DNA of 64,000 nt from Blastopirellula marina (GTDB taxonomy: Bacteria; Planctomycetota; Planctomycetia; Pirellulales; Pirellulaceae), in the NCBI RefSeq assembly GCF_002967765.1, contig NZ_PUHY01000016.1, positions 62,001 through 126,000 of the forward strand, written 5' to 3'. Below the pieces are notes generated by a model. It ran no database searches. It worked only from the letters and a program-made list of their open reading frames with translations, and was not told the DNA's origin. The position numbers and the translations under genes were made by a program. Position 1 is the stretch's first letter, and every line of letters starts with the position of its first letter. Shown here piece after piece: positions 1-8,385 of this stretch.

Positions 1-1
1 A

Positions 2-319
2 GTCAGCTACCTGCGTTGGGCTCGCTGCGACTACGTGTGCATGGTCATGGCCTTGCACGTCGATCATTGCCAAAAACAACTAGCCCGCCTCGACACCTTT
101 TGCACCGCCATCGCGCGATTCTGCGGCCGGCACGGCGGAACGTTCTACCTACCCTATCGCCGCTTCGCCCACCGTGCCGATTTGCTGCTTGCTTATCCCA
201 ACATTCACCAATTCGTGGAAGAAAAGAACCGCCGCGACCCGGATGGCTTGTTTGGCAGCAGTTGGTTTGGCTACTTGCTACGAGTTTTGGATGAGGAACC
301 AGTAATGGGAATGGGATAA
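2..319 (+). CDS. FAD-linked oxidase, C-terminal part (truncated by window start)
   Basis: The frame is open from base 2, so the gene begins outside the window and only about 105 C-terminal residues are seen. The stretch GTFYLPYRRFAHRADLLLAY followed by DPDGLFGSSWF resembles the end of FAD-binding oxidases of the vanillyl-alcohol oxidase / sugar-lactone oxidase group, whose C-terminal cap domain ends in a D-P-x-x-x-F-x-S-x-W motif. The ATG codons near 35 are internal, because the homologous text (SYLRWARCDYVCMVM) starts before them. The FAD-binding half, which would define the substrate, is not in view. It converges on the minus-strand cassette genes that follow. Confidence 0.7.
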   Translation, partial: VSYLRWARCDYVCMVMALHVDHCQKQLARLDTFCTAIARFCGRHGGTFYLPYRRFAHRADLLLAYPNIHQFVEEKNRRDPDGLFGSSWFGYLLRVLDEEPVMGMG

Positions 320-370
320 GCCATGATAATCTGACAGACCTATCGCTTTTTCAAGAACTAACCTATGACA

Positions 371-430
371 CGCCCTCATTACTCATTTTGAAAGGCGGGC
401 CTCACTACGTTAAGCCAAGTAGCTGGCAAG
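371..430. repeat. Dispersed repeat D, copy 1
   Basis: About 60 bp beginning cgccctcattactcatttt and including aaaggcgggcct and gccaagta is found again at 29280-29339 with scattered differences. Both copies lie beside minus-strand cassette genes. The minus strand carries GGCTTAAC, which fits the RYYYAAC core of integron attC sites, and cgcc/ggcg arms that can pair, so it may be a worn attC site or a terminator. The 320-524 stretch holds no gene otherwise. Confidence 0.55.
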
Positions 431-524
431 AACGTCACCGTTCACCAGGCCGCGGCGAACTACATTGATTTCAATACTCGCGCGGCCCGCGGCTCCGTGT
501 GCAACCCATTGTTATCTGGCGATT

Positions 525-929
525 CTACGAGTTAGTACGTTGTTTCCAAAGCTGGTTGAACTCGGCGTCATTTGTGAAATCAAAACCGTCGAGCAACGCA
601 TCCAAACGTTCGGTTGACAGGCCGCCAAATTCATCATGTGACATCCCAGAATTGTACCCCAAGATCATTCCATTGTTGTAATGTTCGATCTGCCATATGA
701 CGTTGCAGGCAGGATCGATCTCGAAATACCACCACGAGAGCCTGAAGTCGTCGTGTCGGTCGCCGCGATTTTCGTCCCATCTACGTTTAACGTATCGCAA
801 TCCATGTGGGGCGACTTTTAGTTTTGTGAATGAATCGAGCAGTTGTTCAATTTGATCGTCTTCAAGATTCCAAAGGTCGGACGTATTTGCTGCGCGTGTT
901 ACGTTGAGTACACGCTGGCCAAGTCGCAT
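525..929 (-). CDS. Hypothetical protein (cassette-like gene)
   Basis: A 134-residue soluble acidic protein that I do not recognise. It has no signal peptide or membrane segment, and it has a Trp/Tyr-rich centre (LSWWYFEIDP, WQIEHYNNGMILGYNSGM). The ATG lies just downstream on its strand of an attC-like site (954-1020), the position expected for a gene carried in an integron cassette. Small acidic proteins of this kind are frequent among cassette genes and polymorphic-toxin immunity proteins, but no family could be assigned. The stop is followed by dispersed repeat D. Confidence 0.6.
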   Translation of the reverse strand: MRLGQRVLNVTRAANTSDLWNLEDDQIEQLLDSFTKLKVAPHGLRYVKRRWDENRGDRHDDFRLSWWYFEIDPACNVIWQIEHYNNGMILGYNSGMSHDEFGGLSTERLDALLDGFDFTNDAEFNQLWKQRTNS

Positions 930-953
930 ATCGGGAAGCGCGTGTCAGGCGGA

Positions 954-1020
954 CTCCAACTGTTCAATCATGCGTTCTATTCGTTTCGGATCACGCATGT
1001 TTGGTTAAGCCAGATAACGA
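954..1020 (-). other. attC-like integron recombination site
   Basis: The two ends read CTCCAAC and GTTAAGC on the plus strand (GCTTAAC and GTTGGAG on the minus strand), close to the attC cores RYYYAAC and GTTRRRY. Between them is an exact inverted repeat, catgcgt/acgcatg. It sits between the stop of the 1129-1380 gene and the start of the 525-929 gene. One core deviates from consensus, so the site may be worn. Confidence 0.5.
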
Positions 1021-1128
1021 CTGAGGTAACGGGAGTGAGGAGAAGACATGGCATTCATGCCGGACAGCGCCGAGCCCTCCCGTTCACCGAATGGTAATTC
1101 GATTCTTTCAAGCAACGGCGATTGTCCG

Positions 1129-1380
1129 TCAAGCCGGGCCAGTCCGATCCTTGTAAGTTGTGTTGTGATACTTTGCTAAGCTGTACGCCAAATCGTCCAG
1201 GTAAGATTTACCCTCTGAATCGTAACGGTCGAGTTCTTGAGTATTTAGTTTCATCTTGACTTCGTACATTCCGATCCCGCCAGCGAGGACGCACAGATGG
1301 TAGTCGCCATCGTCATCGCGAGACAGTTCATACATGCGGTTCACATCTCTTACGAGCCTCCTGGTCATTTGGGCCCCCAT
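1129..1380 (-). CDS. Small hypothetical protein
   Basis: An 83-residue protein of unknown function. Its first 16 bases overlap the end of the gene before it (1365-1670), so the two are probably translated together. The sequence ([27 protein letters not shown]) looks like a small alpha/beta fold without export signals. Sharing one cassette with its partner would be consistent with the lack of any attC-like sequence between them. The N-terminus may start at the second Met (MTRRLV). Confidence 0.5.
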   Translation of the reverse strand: MGAQMTRRLVRDVNRMYELSRDDDGDYHLCVLAGGIGMYEVKMKLNTQELDRYDSEGKSYLDDLAYSLAKYHNTTYKDRTGPA

Positions 1381-1670
1381 GATCCGCCAGATCCGTGATA
1401 CGTTTCACACGACAGATGATAGTCGGCATCGCACTTGGTGCATGTCAAGTCGCAATTGATGTAGTCCGACCACTGCAATTCTCCGGTGGTGATCCTGAGG
1501 AGCTTCTTCGCGACGGCTGTGTTGACGCGATTCATGTTAACCTTTAGATCGGCGGGCAGTTTGATCTGAATGTGCTGACCGAAGTCGTCACACTGTTGAC
1601 ACATGGTAAAGCGCTCAATCGGATAACGTCCAAAATCACCCGGTCCCGACGAGAGATTCTCAATTATCAA
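1365..1670 (-). CDS. Hypothetical Cys-rich small protein
   Basis: A 101-residue protein with a TTG start immediately after the hairpin at 1672-1697. It has two paired-Cys stretches: MCQQCDDFG near the N-terminus and [19 protein letters not shown] near the C-terminus, which suggests a zinc-binding knuckle. The family is not recognised. It overlaps the next gene (1129-1380) by 16 bases, which points to co-translation. A non-AUG start with no clear Shine-Dalgarno leaves the N-terminus uncertain. Confidence 0.5.
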   Translation of the reverse strand: MIIENLSSGPGDFGRYPIERFTMCQQCDDFGQHIQIKLPADLKVNMNRVNTAVAKKLLRITTGELQWSDYINCDLTCTKCDADYHLSCETYHGSGGSWGPK

Positions 1671-1671
1671 T

Positions 1672-1697
1672 ACGCCCGACTTCGCCGTTCGGGTGCA
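1672..1697 (-). terminator. Repeated hairpin, terminator-like, copy 1
   Basis: On the minus strand TGCACCCGA and TCGGGCGT flank a 9-base loop containing GCGAAG. Almost the same hairpin occurs at 29389-29414. It follows the stop of the 1723-2256 gene by about 25 bases. The downstream T-run is weak here (GTATTG), so termination is less certain than for the second copy. Confidence 0.45.
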
Positions 1698-1722
1698 TTG
1701 GATTGTTACCCCATTTTTGGAG

Positions 1723-2256
1723 CTACGAAATCCAAGTCATGGATTTCGCAAGAACCCGCCAACGACTCTGATCATGTGACAGTAGGACGAAGTGCCCCAT
1801 GCCCATGAGTCCCCATTTGGGGTGGTCGTAGTCAGTGTGAACGAGAGCTTGCGATCGATTTTCATTGTATCCGATACGAGAAAACCGCCACCAGCCAGAA
1901 CAGTGCTCGATTGTTGAACAAGCAACTTGTTTCGATTCGAACGATTCGATGTTAACGACGTGGAGCCACGGACAGTCGATCCGAACAGATGTCATGTTGG
2001 ATTGAATAAATGAGTCCAGCGTGCTTGTTTCGAGGACGAATCGTGACTCAAAGTCCGCCTCCGATACCAAACCATCCTTTTCCAGCGGTGGACGAAAGTA
2101 TGTATTCCATGAATCAACGGGTGTGGCGGGCAGGTCGGTCTGACGAACATGGAAGAGGTCATCCACGCAAGCAGTCTTGTGATGTACGGCGGCAGTGTCG
2201 GCACTAGCGTCAAGAATCGCGATGAAGACGTCAATGTCGATAGCGAGATCGGCCAA
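1723..2256 (-). CDS. Hypothetical protein (cassette-like gene)
   Basis: A 177-residue soluble protein without recognisable family motifs. It is rich in Trp, His and Asp ([39 protein letters not shown]). The TTG start is preceded by an AGGTG Shine-Dalgarno-like sequence and lies about 15 bases after the attC site at 2271-2360, which is usual for cassette genes. It ends at a hairpin that may terminate transcription. It may be a polymorphic-toxin immunity protein, but this rests on context only. Confidence 0.55.
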   Translation of the reverse strand: MADLAIDIDVFIAILDASADTAAVHHKTACVDDLFHVRQTDLPATPVDSWNTYFRPPLEKDGLVSEADFESRFVLETSTLDSFIQSNMTSVRIDCPWLHVVNIESFESKQVACSTIEHCSGWWRFSRIGYNENRSQALVHTDYDHPKWGLMGMGHFVLLSHDQSRWRVLAKSMTWIS

Positions 2257-2270
2257 TCTACACCTGTGTG

Positions 2271-2360
2271 GGGGAACGACACGTATCAGCGGGCTGGCGC
2301 GTTAAGAGTTGACGTCAAAACCGACACGACCGCCGGCTCCGTTGCATGCGATGGTTAGGC
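2271..2360 (-). other. attC integron recombination site
   Basis: Minus strand: core GCCTAAC, left arm CATCGCATGCAACGGAGCC, a spacer, then right arm CCCGCTGATACGTGTCGTT. The arms pair imperfectly, as attC arms do, with extrahelical bases. The site is clearly homologous to the one at 27182-27274. It starts 8 bases after the stop of the DUF1963 gene, and the next gene starts shortly beyond it. The right core reads GTTCCCC instead of GTTRRRY, suggesting that the neighbour has changed. Confidence 0.8.
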
Positions 2361-2367
2361 CGACTGA

Positions 2368-3264
2368 TTAGCCACACGCACTACCTGCGCTGACCGTTCC
2401 GTCACCATTCATGAACAGTGTAAGCTCTCCCATGTCGCCGATCATAAGATGGTGCTTGTCACCGTGGATTCCATCGTCTCCGAATCCAGACGCTAGAGAT
2501 TGCTCGTGATCCACCCATGGCCAACTGGTACAGCTGGCTTGTATCGAAACCAACTGGCAGAGGTAATTAGGCGGCGCTTTGTGGTGGTTTTCTTGTGAAT
2601 CGTAAGGGACGCCTCCAATCTTTGTAGCCCACAGCACTGGAAGACACCAAAGCCTCCCAGAACCAGCATTGTCTGGTATTTCGTGTGCTTTCTCCCATTG
2701 CGAAGGTACGTCTGTGCTACGAAAACGCGCGCCCCACGCGGTTACAAATTCAAAGGACCGCGCTCGCTCAGGCACGTTATCTTGTGTGTAGATCTCGTTC
2801 TCGTCGGCGGAAACCCAAACAAATCGCAGTTCTTCTTCGTCGCCTGACAACGCAGAGTATTCGTTGGCCACGAACACAAGCAGCAAGTCGCCTGGCAACG
2901 GTTCGCCTGCAAGTTGTCCGCGCAAGTCTTTGCTATCGCGAAAATCGAACTGACACAAGAATGTGGCCGCAATGTCACCGAAGGTTGGCCAAGCAGTGCT
3001 CTTGGGCAACCAGGGCACGCCTCCGACGCGGGTCAAGCGACGGTCGGGAGGTTCACCAATCCCCCAAACAAAGACGTCACACGGTACAGCATCGGGAGCC
3101 GCGATGCCGAATTTCCTACGCATGTTCTCCCACCCCAGCAAGTCACTGGCGCTGCCAATATTCCAAACGTCGTCAGACAGATCTGGGTAGTGAGCTCGTA
3201 ATTTCTCAAGGTCAATTACTGGATGAACGCCGTTTCTGGCCTGTACGAATGGTGCCAGCGTCAT
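2368..3264 (-). CDS. DUF1963 (YwqG-like) family protein
   Basis: A 298-residue cytoplasmic protein. The stretch RVGGVPWLPKSTAWPTFGDI followed by FLCQFDF is the signature of DUF1963, a beta-rich family with no established activity. It is often found in polymorphic-toxin and immunity neighbourhoods. The C-terminal half contains further family features: the ending GDMGELTLFMNGDG and acidic turns. The gene starts about 20 bases after the integrase-type core GTTAGGC (3287-3293) and stops 8 bases before an attC site, so gene plus attC form a textbook cassette in first position after an attI-like site. A role as toxin-neutralising or housekeeping cassette is inference. Confidence 0.8.
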   Translation of the reverse strand: MTLAPFVQARNGVHPVIDLEKLRAHYPDLSDDVWNIGSASDLLGWENMRRKFGIAAPDAVPCDVFVWGIGEPPDRRLTRVGGVPWLPKSTAWPTFGDIAATFLCQFDFRDSKDLRGQLAGEPLPGDLLLVFVANEYSALSGDEEELRFVWVSADENEIYTQDNVPERARSFEFVTAWGARFRSTDVPSQWEKAHEIPDNAGSGRLWCLPVLWATKIGGVPYDSQENHHKAPPNYLCQLVSIQASCTSWPWVDHEQSLASGFGDDGIHGDKHHLMIGDMGELTLFMNGDGTVSAGSACG

Positions 3265-3286
3265 ATCGAGGTCTCGTTGCTTGTTG

Positions 3287-3340
3287 GCCTAACTAGTGTT
3301 TATTCAGAACCTTTCCGAATAACGTGCGCACCTTATTCGG
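3287..3340 (-). other. attI-like site next to integrase fragment A
   Basis: It runs from a 26-bp near-palindrome (3315-3340, core GAATAACGTGCGCAC, with one mismatch) to GTTAGGC, where the first cassette joins. The palindrome presents GAATAAC facing GTTATTC-type boxes, the inverted integrase-binding cores expected in attI. The same arrangement is seen beside fragments B and C. The palindrome contains the TAA stop of the integrase frame. Confidence 0.6.
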
Positions 3341-3473
3341 AATCCTGGCTGTCGAAATCAGCCGGGATGCGGACACCACGGCAAAACATGAGTATAAATC
3401 ATCGTCGTCCTAACGTCACTGTGAACAAGGAGTTCCTGTACCGTGCGGATGTCATAGCCCGCCTCGATCAGAT
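3333..3473 (-). pseudogene. intI: Integron integrase 3' fragment A
   Basis: Minus-strand translation gives [15 protein letters not shown], then MIYTHVL, the catalytic C-terminal part of a tyrosine recombinase (His and Tyr boxes). A 13-base deletion relative to copies B and C shifts the frame after THVL. The C-terminal residues of the better copies, GVRSPAD, are typical of IntI. No upstream part of the gene is present. The fragment lies on the same strand as the cassettes, as in inverted integrons of planctomycetes and treponemes. Confidence 0.75.
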
Positions 3474-3533
3474 AAGCTGAGCTTTCGAGCTTTATGCCTA
3501 CGGAATAAAAGAGAGTCTAGTAAACGATTAAAA

Positions 3534-5033
3534 TCAGCGAACAACGTTCTCAATGGGCAAACCGATCGAAATGATGACGTCCGCAGTCGCCTGAGCTAGC
3601 TCGTTGTAGAGATCGAGTCGGATTCGTTGATTCTGCAAAATACTGTTTCGGGCCTGAACGACGCGGGTGATGTCGACTTCTCCGGCTTGGAACTGTCGTT
3701 CTAGCCCTTGCAGTGCCGCTGGCGTCTGGCCGGGATCGTCGAGTCCTGAAGCGTGCAGGCTATCGTAGGCCAGCCGATATCGTTGCCACGCCGCTTCCGC
3801 TTCGAGATTCGCGCGGCGGAAGAGTTGTTGCCAGGCAGTCGTGCGTTGATGAAGTTCTGCGACACGTTGCCGTTCCAGCGGAGCACCCGTATTGAAAACC
3901 GGAATGTCCATTTGAGCTTGCAGGCCCACATACGTCGTTTGATCGCGACTTCGCTGATAGTAGGGGCCAACCTGCATATCGGGGATCTTGGCGGCCGAAG
4001 CGAGATTGAGATTCGCCCGAGCCGCATCGACATCGGCCAGTGCCGCCAGAACATCAGGACGGGAAGCAGCCCAATGTGAAATCAATTCGGGATCCTCCAT
4101 CTGGCATGGCTGAACTCCTCCGTCGGAAATCAGGTGAGGCATTTGCCATTTCAACTTCGAGAGGCTATCGGTCAGGGCAAAGTCTGTTTCTGGCGAAAGG
4201 CCCAGTTGCCGTTTCAAGTCACGAACTGCCGTCTTGAAGTTGGCATCGGCCAGGCGAACCTGCTGAGCGGTTGCTTGGGCATCGATCCGGGCGATCTCGA
4301 CATCCGCACCCGAAGCCTGGCCAGCATCGAGTTGCTTTTCCAGCGTGTTCTTGATCAGCAGGTTGTACTCGTGTGCCGTTCGAGCCAATTCGAGTAGATC
4401 ATGCTGATAAAGTGCCGTGAGGTAAAGACGAGCCGACTGGCCCACATTCTGAAGTTCGGCCGCATGGATCGACCATCGAATCTGATTCAAGCTTGAAGCG
4501 GCGTTCTGCTCTCGGTAACGCTGCTGATGTGCCAGTTCGATACGCTGCATCAACAGTACATAATGATACGTGGTGCCGACGCCGGCATTGGGGGCATCCT
4601 GGTAAGGTGTCGCACGAACCTGAACGAACGGGTTGAAGGGATAAGTCTGAGCCACACCAAGCACGCCTCGCCCAACGTTTTCATTCTGACGAAGCGCGAT
4701 CAGATCGGGGTTTTCGGCAAGCCCTTGCGAGACGGCGCTCATTAAGTCGAACTGAATGACGGCCGCGTTGGGAACGGCTGGCACATCTACCAGGTCTGAA
4801 GGCGAAGGGTCGAGATGAGCGGCGGCCAGAGTCACGACCGAGGCATCATCTTCCAGCGAGAATTCAGGCAGTTGAGTAGCGTTCGCGGTTGCAAGGCTCA
4901 CGTTGGATGGGATGTCTGAGGAAACGCTTGAAACTGGCGAGTGGCTGGCGACGAATGTGCCCGTAGTCTGGCCCATTCGACACCCGGTAAGTGCCAGGAG
5001 AGAAACGCCAACAAACGTGCCAAACTTACGCAT
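3534..5033 (-). CDS. TolC-family outer membrane efflux lipoprotein (CzcC/CusC type)
   Basis: This 499-residue protein is the outer membrane channel of a tripartite RND pump. The N-terminus is a lipoprotein signal with lipobox LTGC (Cys18). Then come two long alpha-helical repeats typical of outer membrane efflux proteins, with Gln/Ala-rich coiled-coil text (AELQNVGQSARLYLTALYQ; DVEIARIDAQATAQQVRLA). The family normally trimerises to form the barrel and periplasmic tunnel that export substrate from the pump encoded upstream (5237-8317). It is the last gene of the five-gene locus, about 200 bases behind the pump gene. That gap holds no gene. The length matches CzcC/CusC homologs. Confidence 0.9.
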   Translation of the reverse strand: MRKFGTFVGVSLLALTGCRMGQTTGTFVASHSPVSSVSSDIPSNVSLATANATQLPEFSLEDDASVVTLAAAHLDPSPSDLVDVPAVPNAAVIQFDLMSAVSQGLAENPDLIALRQNENVGRGVLGVAQTYPFNPFVQVRATPYQDAPNAGVGTTYHYVLLMQRIELAHQQRYREQNAASSLNQIRWSIHAAELQNVGQSARLYLTALYQHDLLELARTAHEYNLLIKNTLEKQLDAGQASGADVEIARIDAQATAQQVRLADANFKTAVRDLKRQLGLSPETDFALTDSLSKLKWQMPHLISDGGVQPCQMEDPELISHWAASRPDVLAALADVDAARANLNLASAAKIPDMQVGPYYQRSRDQTTYVGLQAQMDIPVFNTGAPLERQRVAELHQRTTAWQQLFRRANLEAEAAWQRYRLAYDSLHASGLDDPGQTPAALQGLERQFQAGEVDITRVVQARNSILQNQRIRLDLYNELAQATADVIISIGLPIENVVR

Positions 5034-5236
5034 GATTGCTTACCGCTTTTCTACGATCCATCGTCGCGGCAACGGCTGGGTCTGCCATTGCCGAAAGGCC
5101 TGATAGCAAGGCCAAAGGTGGCCTGCTACCGCTAAGTTCGGCGGAGGTTCAGTAATAACAGCAGTAAGGAATGTGCTGGATAACCGGAGTTAATCTTCTT
5201 GGCGTGAAGATGTAGCGATTGTAGTGGTGACCTAGA

Positions 5237-8200
5237 TTACAGCGTGTCGTTGGATGCTTGGTGAGGCTTCGCAAACAGAAGATAAAGCGGGGGCAAGATA
5301 AACAGATTGAGAATCGTCGACGTCACCAATCCTCCGATAATCACCACTGCTAGCGGGTATTCGATTTCGTGGCCAGGCTTGTTACCGGAGATCGCTAGGG
5401 GCAACAGAGCCAGCGATGTAGTCAGGACCGTCATCAGAATGGGCAATAGGCGTTCTTCCGCACCACGAACTACCAGTTTCAAACCAAATTCTTCCCCTTC
5501 TTCCACTTGTAGATGCCGGTAATGGCTGACGAGCATAATGCCATTGCGAGCCGCGATCCCCAGGACGGTGACGAAACCGATGAGAGACCCGAGGGAAAGC
5601 ACGCCGCCAGCGATCCACGAAGCGACGACGCCTCCGATGAGGGCGAAAGGAATGGTCAGGGCTACGATCATGGTCAAACGCAGTGACTGAAAGTCGACGT
5701 AAAGAATGAGGACCATGCCAATCAGCGAGATAGCCGACAAAGCAAAGAGCTGATTCTGCGACTCTTGCCGGGCAGTGTATTCGCCCAGAAACTCGGGGTG
5801 GTAGCCGTGGTCGAACGGTACGTTTTGTACGGCGACTTCAATGTCTCGGGCGACCGAACCCAAGTCGCGTCCCTCGGCGTCGCAGCTCACGTCGATTCGC
5901 CGTGAGCCACCTTCCCGCTTCACCTCGTTGGGGGCCGGCACGATTGAAACGTCTGCGAGGTCACGCAACGGAACCTGGCCTCCGGTCGGCGTGTCGATCC
6001 GCAAGTCATGTAATGCCGTCAGATCACTACGGGCCTGTTCATTACCCCAGACGACGACGTTGTACTTCTTTTGATTTTCATAGACTTCGCCTACCTTGGC
6101 ACCACGCAAGATCGTCGTCACGGCGCGGCGGACCTGACCCGGTGTAAGGCCGAATCTTTCCGCCGCATCAGGACGCAGGCGAACTTCGACCTGCGGTACT
6201 AGTACCTGGGGCTCGACCTTCAGATGTCCGACGCCTTCGACCTTCTCCATCGCCGCGGCCACTTCCTGCGCCTTCTCACGCAGGCCATCCAAATCAGGAC
6301 CATAAATGCGAACGACAATGCTTGAACTAGAGCCAGTAAGCACTTCTTTCACGCGTTCTCGCAAGTATGTGAGGACGTCGCGGTAGAGGCCAGGATAGCC
6401 TTCCACGGTTTCCACAATTTCCTGGTGCGTCCTATCGTAATCGGCTGACTCGTCGATGCTGATCCAAAGTTCAGTGAAGTTCGGACCAACGACTTCGTCG
6501 GCGGCTTCTGCTCGGCCGATATGGCTGCCGAAGTTTCGCACGCCGGGAATTGCCCGAAGTTCTTTACTCGCTTCGATCGTGACACGATCCATCGCTTCGA
6601 TCGAGGTTCCAGGCCGCTCGACAAAGTGCATCAGGAAGTCGGTCTCTTGGAAGTTCGGCAGGAACTCTTGGCCTAATTGATTGGTCAACCAAAACGTTCC
6701 AGCGAAGGATGCGATCAGAACGACAATTGCCGCGACCGGTCGACGGACGAACCACGGCAAGATGGCATGATAAGGACGCCTCAGCCAACGGCTCATCGGG
6801 GGCTCGTGTGCTTCCTTCTTTCCCCAAGGAAGAATCAACAGCGACAATGCCGGAGTGACCAACAATGCCACGAGCAGCGAGGCGGTAATTGCTAGGACAT
6901 AGCCCAGCGCCAGCGGCCGAAAGAATGCCCCCGGCAAACCTTCCAGGAAGAAGATTGGCAGAAAGACTAGAATAATTATCGCCGTTGCATAGACGACGGC
7001 ACTACGTACCTCGAGTGATGCTTCGAGTACGACCCGAAACGATGACTTCGGATGTCCTTCTGCATGATTGATCCTGAGACGCCGCACGATATTTTCAACG
7101 TCGATGATCGCGTCGTCGACGACCTCCCCCAGGGCAATAACCAGCCCGGCGATAATCATCGTATTGATCGTCAGGCCCCACCAGTAAAGTACGACAACTG
7201 TCGCAACCAGGGAAAGCGGGATCGCCGTCAAACTGATGACGGCCGTTCGCCAGTCGAATAAGAATAACACGAGGACGATGACGACCAGAACGCATCCAGT
7301 CAGTAGCGCATGCGTTAGGTTATCGATAGAACGTTCAATAAACGTTGCTGGACGAAAGATGGTAGAATCGATCTCGACACCTTGCAGACCAGGCTTCATC
7401 AAATCCAAGGCCTCTTCGACCTTGCGGGTGACTTCTAGCATGTTCGCGGCAGGTTGCTTTTCGACGATCAGCAACAGACCAGGCACATCGTTGATAATGG
7501 CGTCGCCAATCGCCGGCGGTGAGCCAACTTTGATTTCGGCGACATCCCCCAGATGCAGCACGGCTCCGTTCTGATATGCAACCACCGTCTGTGCTAGATC
7601 ACCCGGGGTGCGAACCGGAGAGAGTTGTCGGACAGCGAGGCGTTGATTGGGTGTATCAACGAAACCACCTGCGTCCAGCACAACAGCGTCGCCAGCGGAT
7701 TTAATGACCGTATCGAGCGTGACCTGATGATCACGCAGTTTTTGCGGATCGACCAAGACCTGGAATTCCTTATTCCGCTGACCCCAGATCGCTACGTTGG
7801 CCACGCCGGGAATTGCCATGAGGCGGGGGCGAATGCTCCAAACGGCCAGTTCCGTCAATTCACGCTGGTCCAACTCATCGGACCACATGCCGATCTTCAT
7901 CATACGGCTTAGCGAGGAGAGTGGCTGCAGGATGACTGGTGCCCGAGCAACGACTGGAAGCCGCGGCGTTTCAGAAGCTAGACGTTCTTGAACCAGTTGC
8001 CGTGTTCGATAAACATCCGCGTCATAACTTAAAAGCAAGCGAATCGAAGACAAACCAAGAACCGACTTCGATCGAATTGTATCCAGTCCCGGTGTGCCAA
8101 CCAGGGCGTTTTCAAGTGGGAAAGTAACGAGGTTCTCAACCTCTTCTGCCGATAGACCGGGGGCTTCGGTTTGAATCTCAACATATGGGGGCGAAAACTC

Positions 8201-8317
8201 AGGGAAGACGTCTAGCGGCAATTCTGGAACGAGTCGAATGCCAACCACGATCAACAGAATCGAAAGTGCCACCACGGCGACACGCAGCTTCAGAGCAGAT
8301 TCGACTAGCCAACTCAT
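5237..8317 (-). CDS. Heavy-metal efflux RND transporter permease (CusA/CzcA family)
   Basis: This 1026-residue inner membrane proton antiporter has the RND layout: one N-terminal helix, a large periplasmic loop starting with [15 protein letters not shown], helices 2-6, a second loop ([20 protein letters not shown]), and helices 8-12. The TM4 motif reads [13 protein letters not shown]. It keeps the acidic pair of HME-RND pumps but differs from the CzcA signature DFGxxxDGAxxxxEN and from the CusA type, so the ion cannot be assigned. The Met-rich shuttle of CusA is not evident. The gene is flanked by its fusion protein and outer membrane factor and lies downstream of a two-component system, so metal-induced expression is likely. 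Confidence 0.9.
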   Translation of the reverse strand: MSWLVESALKLRVAVVALSILLIVVGIRLVPELPLDVFPEFSPPYVEIQTEAPGLSAEEVENLVTFPLENALVGTPGLDTIRSKSVLGLSSIRLLLSYDADVYRTRQLVQERLASETPRLPVVARAPVILQPLSSLSRMMKIGMWSDELDQRELTELAVWSIRPRLMAIPGVANVAIWGQRNKEFQVLVDPQKLRDHQVTLDTVIKSAGDAVVLDAGGFVDTPNQRLAVRQLSPVRTPGDLAQTVVAYQNGAVLHLGDVAEIKVGSPPAIGDAIINDVPGLLLIVEKQPAANMLEVTRKVEEALDLMKPGLQGVEIDSTIFRPATFIERSIDNLTHALLTGCVLVVIVLVLFLFDWRTAVISLTAIPLSLVATVVVLYWWGLTINTMIIAGLVIALGEVVDDAIIDVENIVRRLRINHAEGHPKSSFRVVLEASLEVRSAVVYATAIIILVFLPIFFLEGLPGAFFRPLALGYVLAITASLLVALLVTPALSLLILPWGKKEAHEPPMSRWLRRPYHAILPWFVRRPVAAIVVLIASFAGTFWLTNQLGQEFLPNFQETDFLMHFVERPGTSIEAMDRVTIEASKELRAIPGVRNFGSHIGRAEAADEVVGPNFTELWISIDESADYDRTHQEIVETVEGYPGLYRDVLTYLRERVKEVLTGSSSSIVVRIYGPDLDGLREKAQEVAAAMEKVEGVGHLKVEPQVLVPQVEVRLRPDAAERFGLTPGQVRRAVTTILRGAKVGEVYENQKKYNVVVWGNEQARSDLTALHDLRIDTPTGGQVPLRDLADVSIVPAPNEVKREGGSRRIDVSCDAEGRDLGSVARDIEVAVQNVPFDHGYHPEFLGEYTARQESQNQLFALSAISLIGMVLILYVDFQSLRLTMIVALTIPFALIGGVVASWIAGGVLSLGSLIGFVTVLGIAARNGIMLVSHYRHLQVEEGEEFGLKLVVRGAEERLLPILMTVLTTSLALLPLAISGNKPGHEIEYPLAVVIIGGLVTSTILNLFILPPLYLLFAKPHQASNDTL

Positions 8318-8385
8318 GGAATGATCTCAGATTTGCGTGAAAGACATAGGGCAATCAAAGGAGGTTCGACGTGCTAGTAACCCAA

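Noticed and set aside
843-1097. Plus-strand 84-codon frame
   Set aside because: It lies opposite the attC-like site and the start of the 525-929 gene, with no protein-like pattern.
3223-3480. Plus-strand 85-codon frame over integrase fragment A
   Set aside because: It is the antisense of the integrase fragment and of the DUF1963 start.
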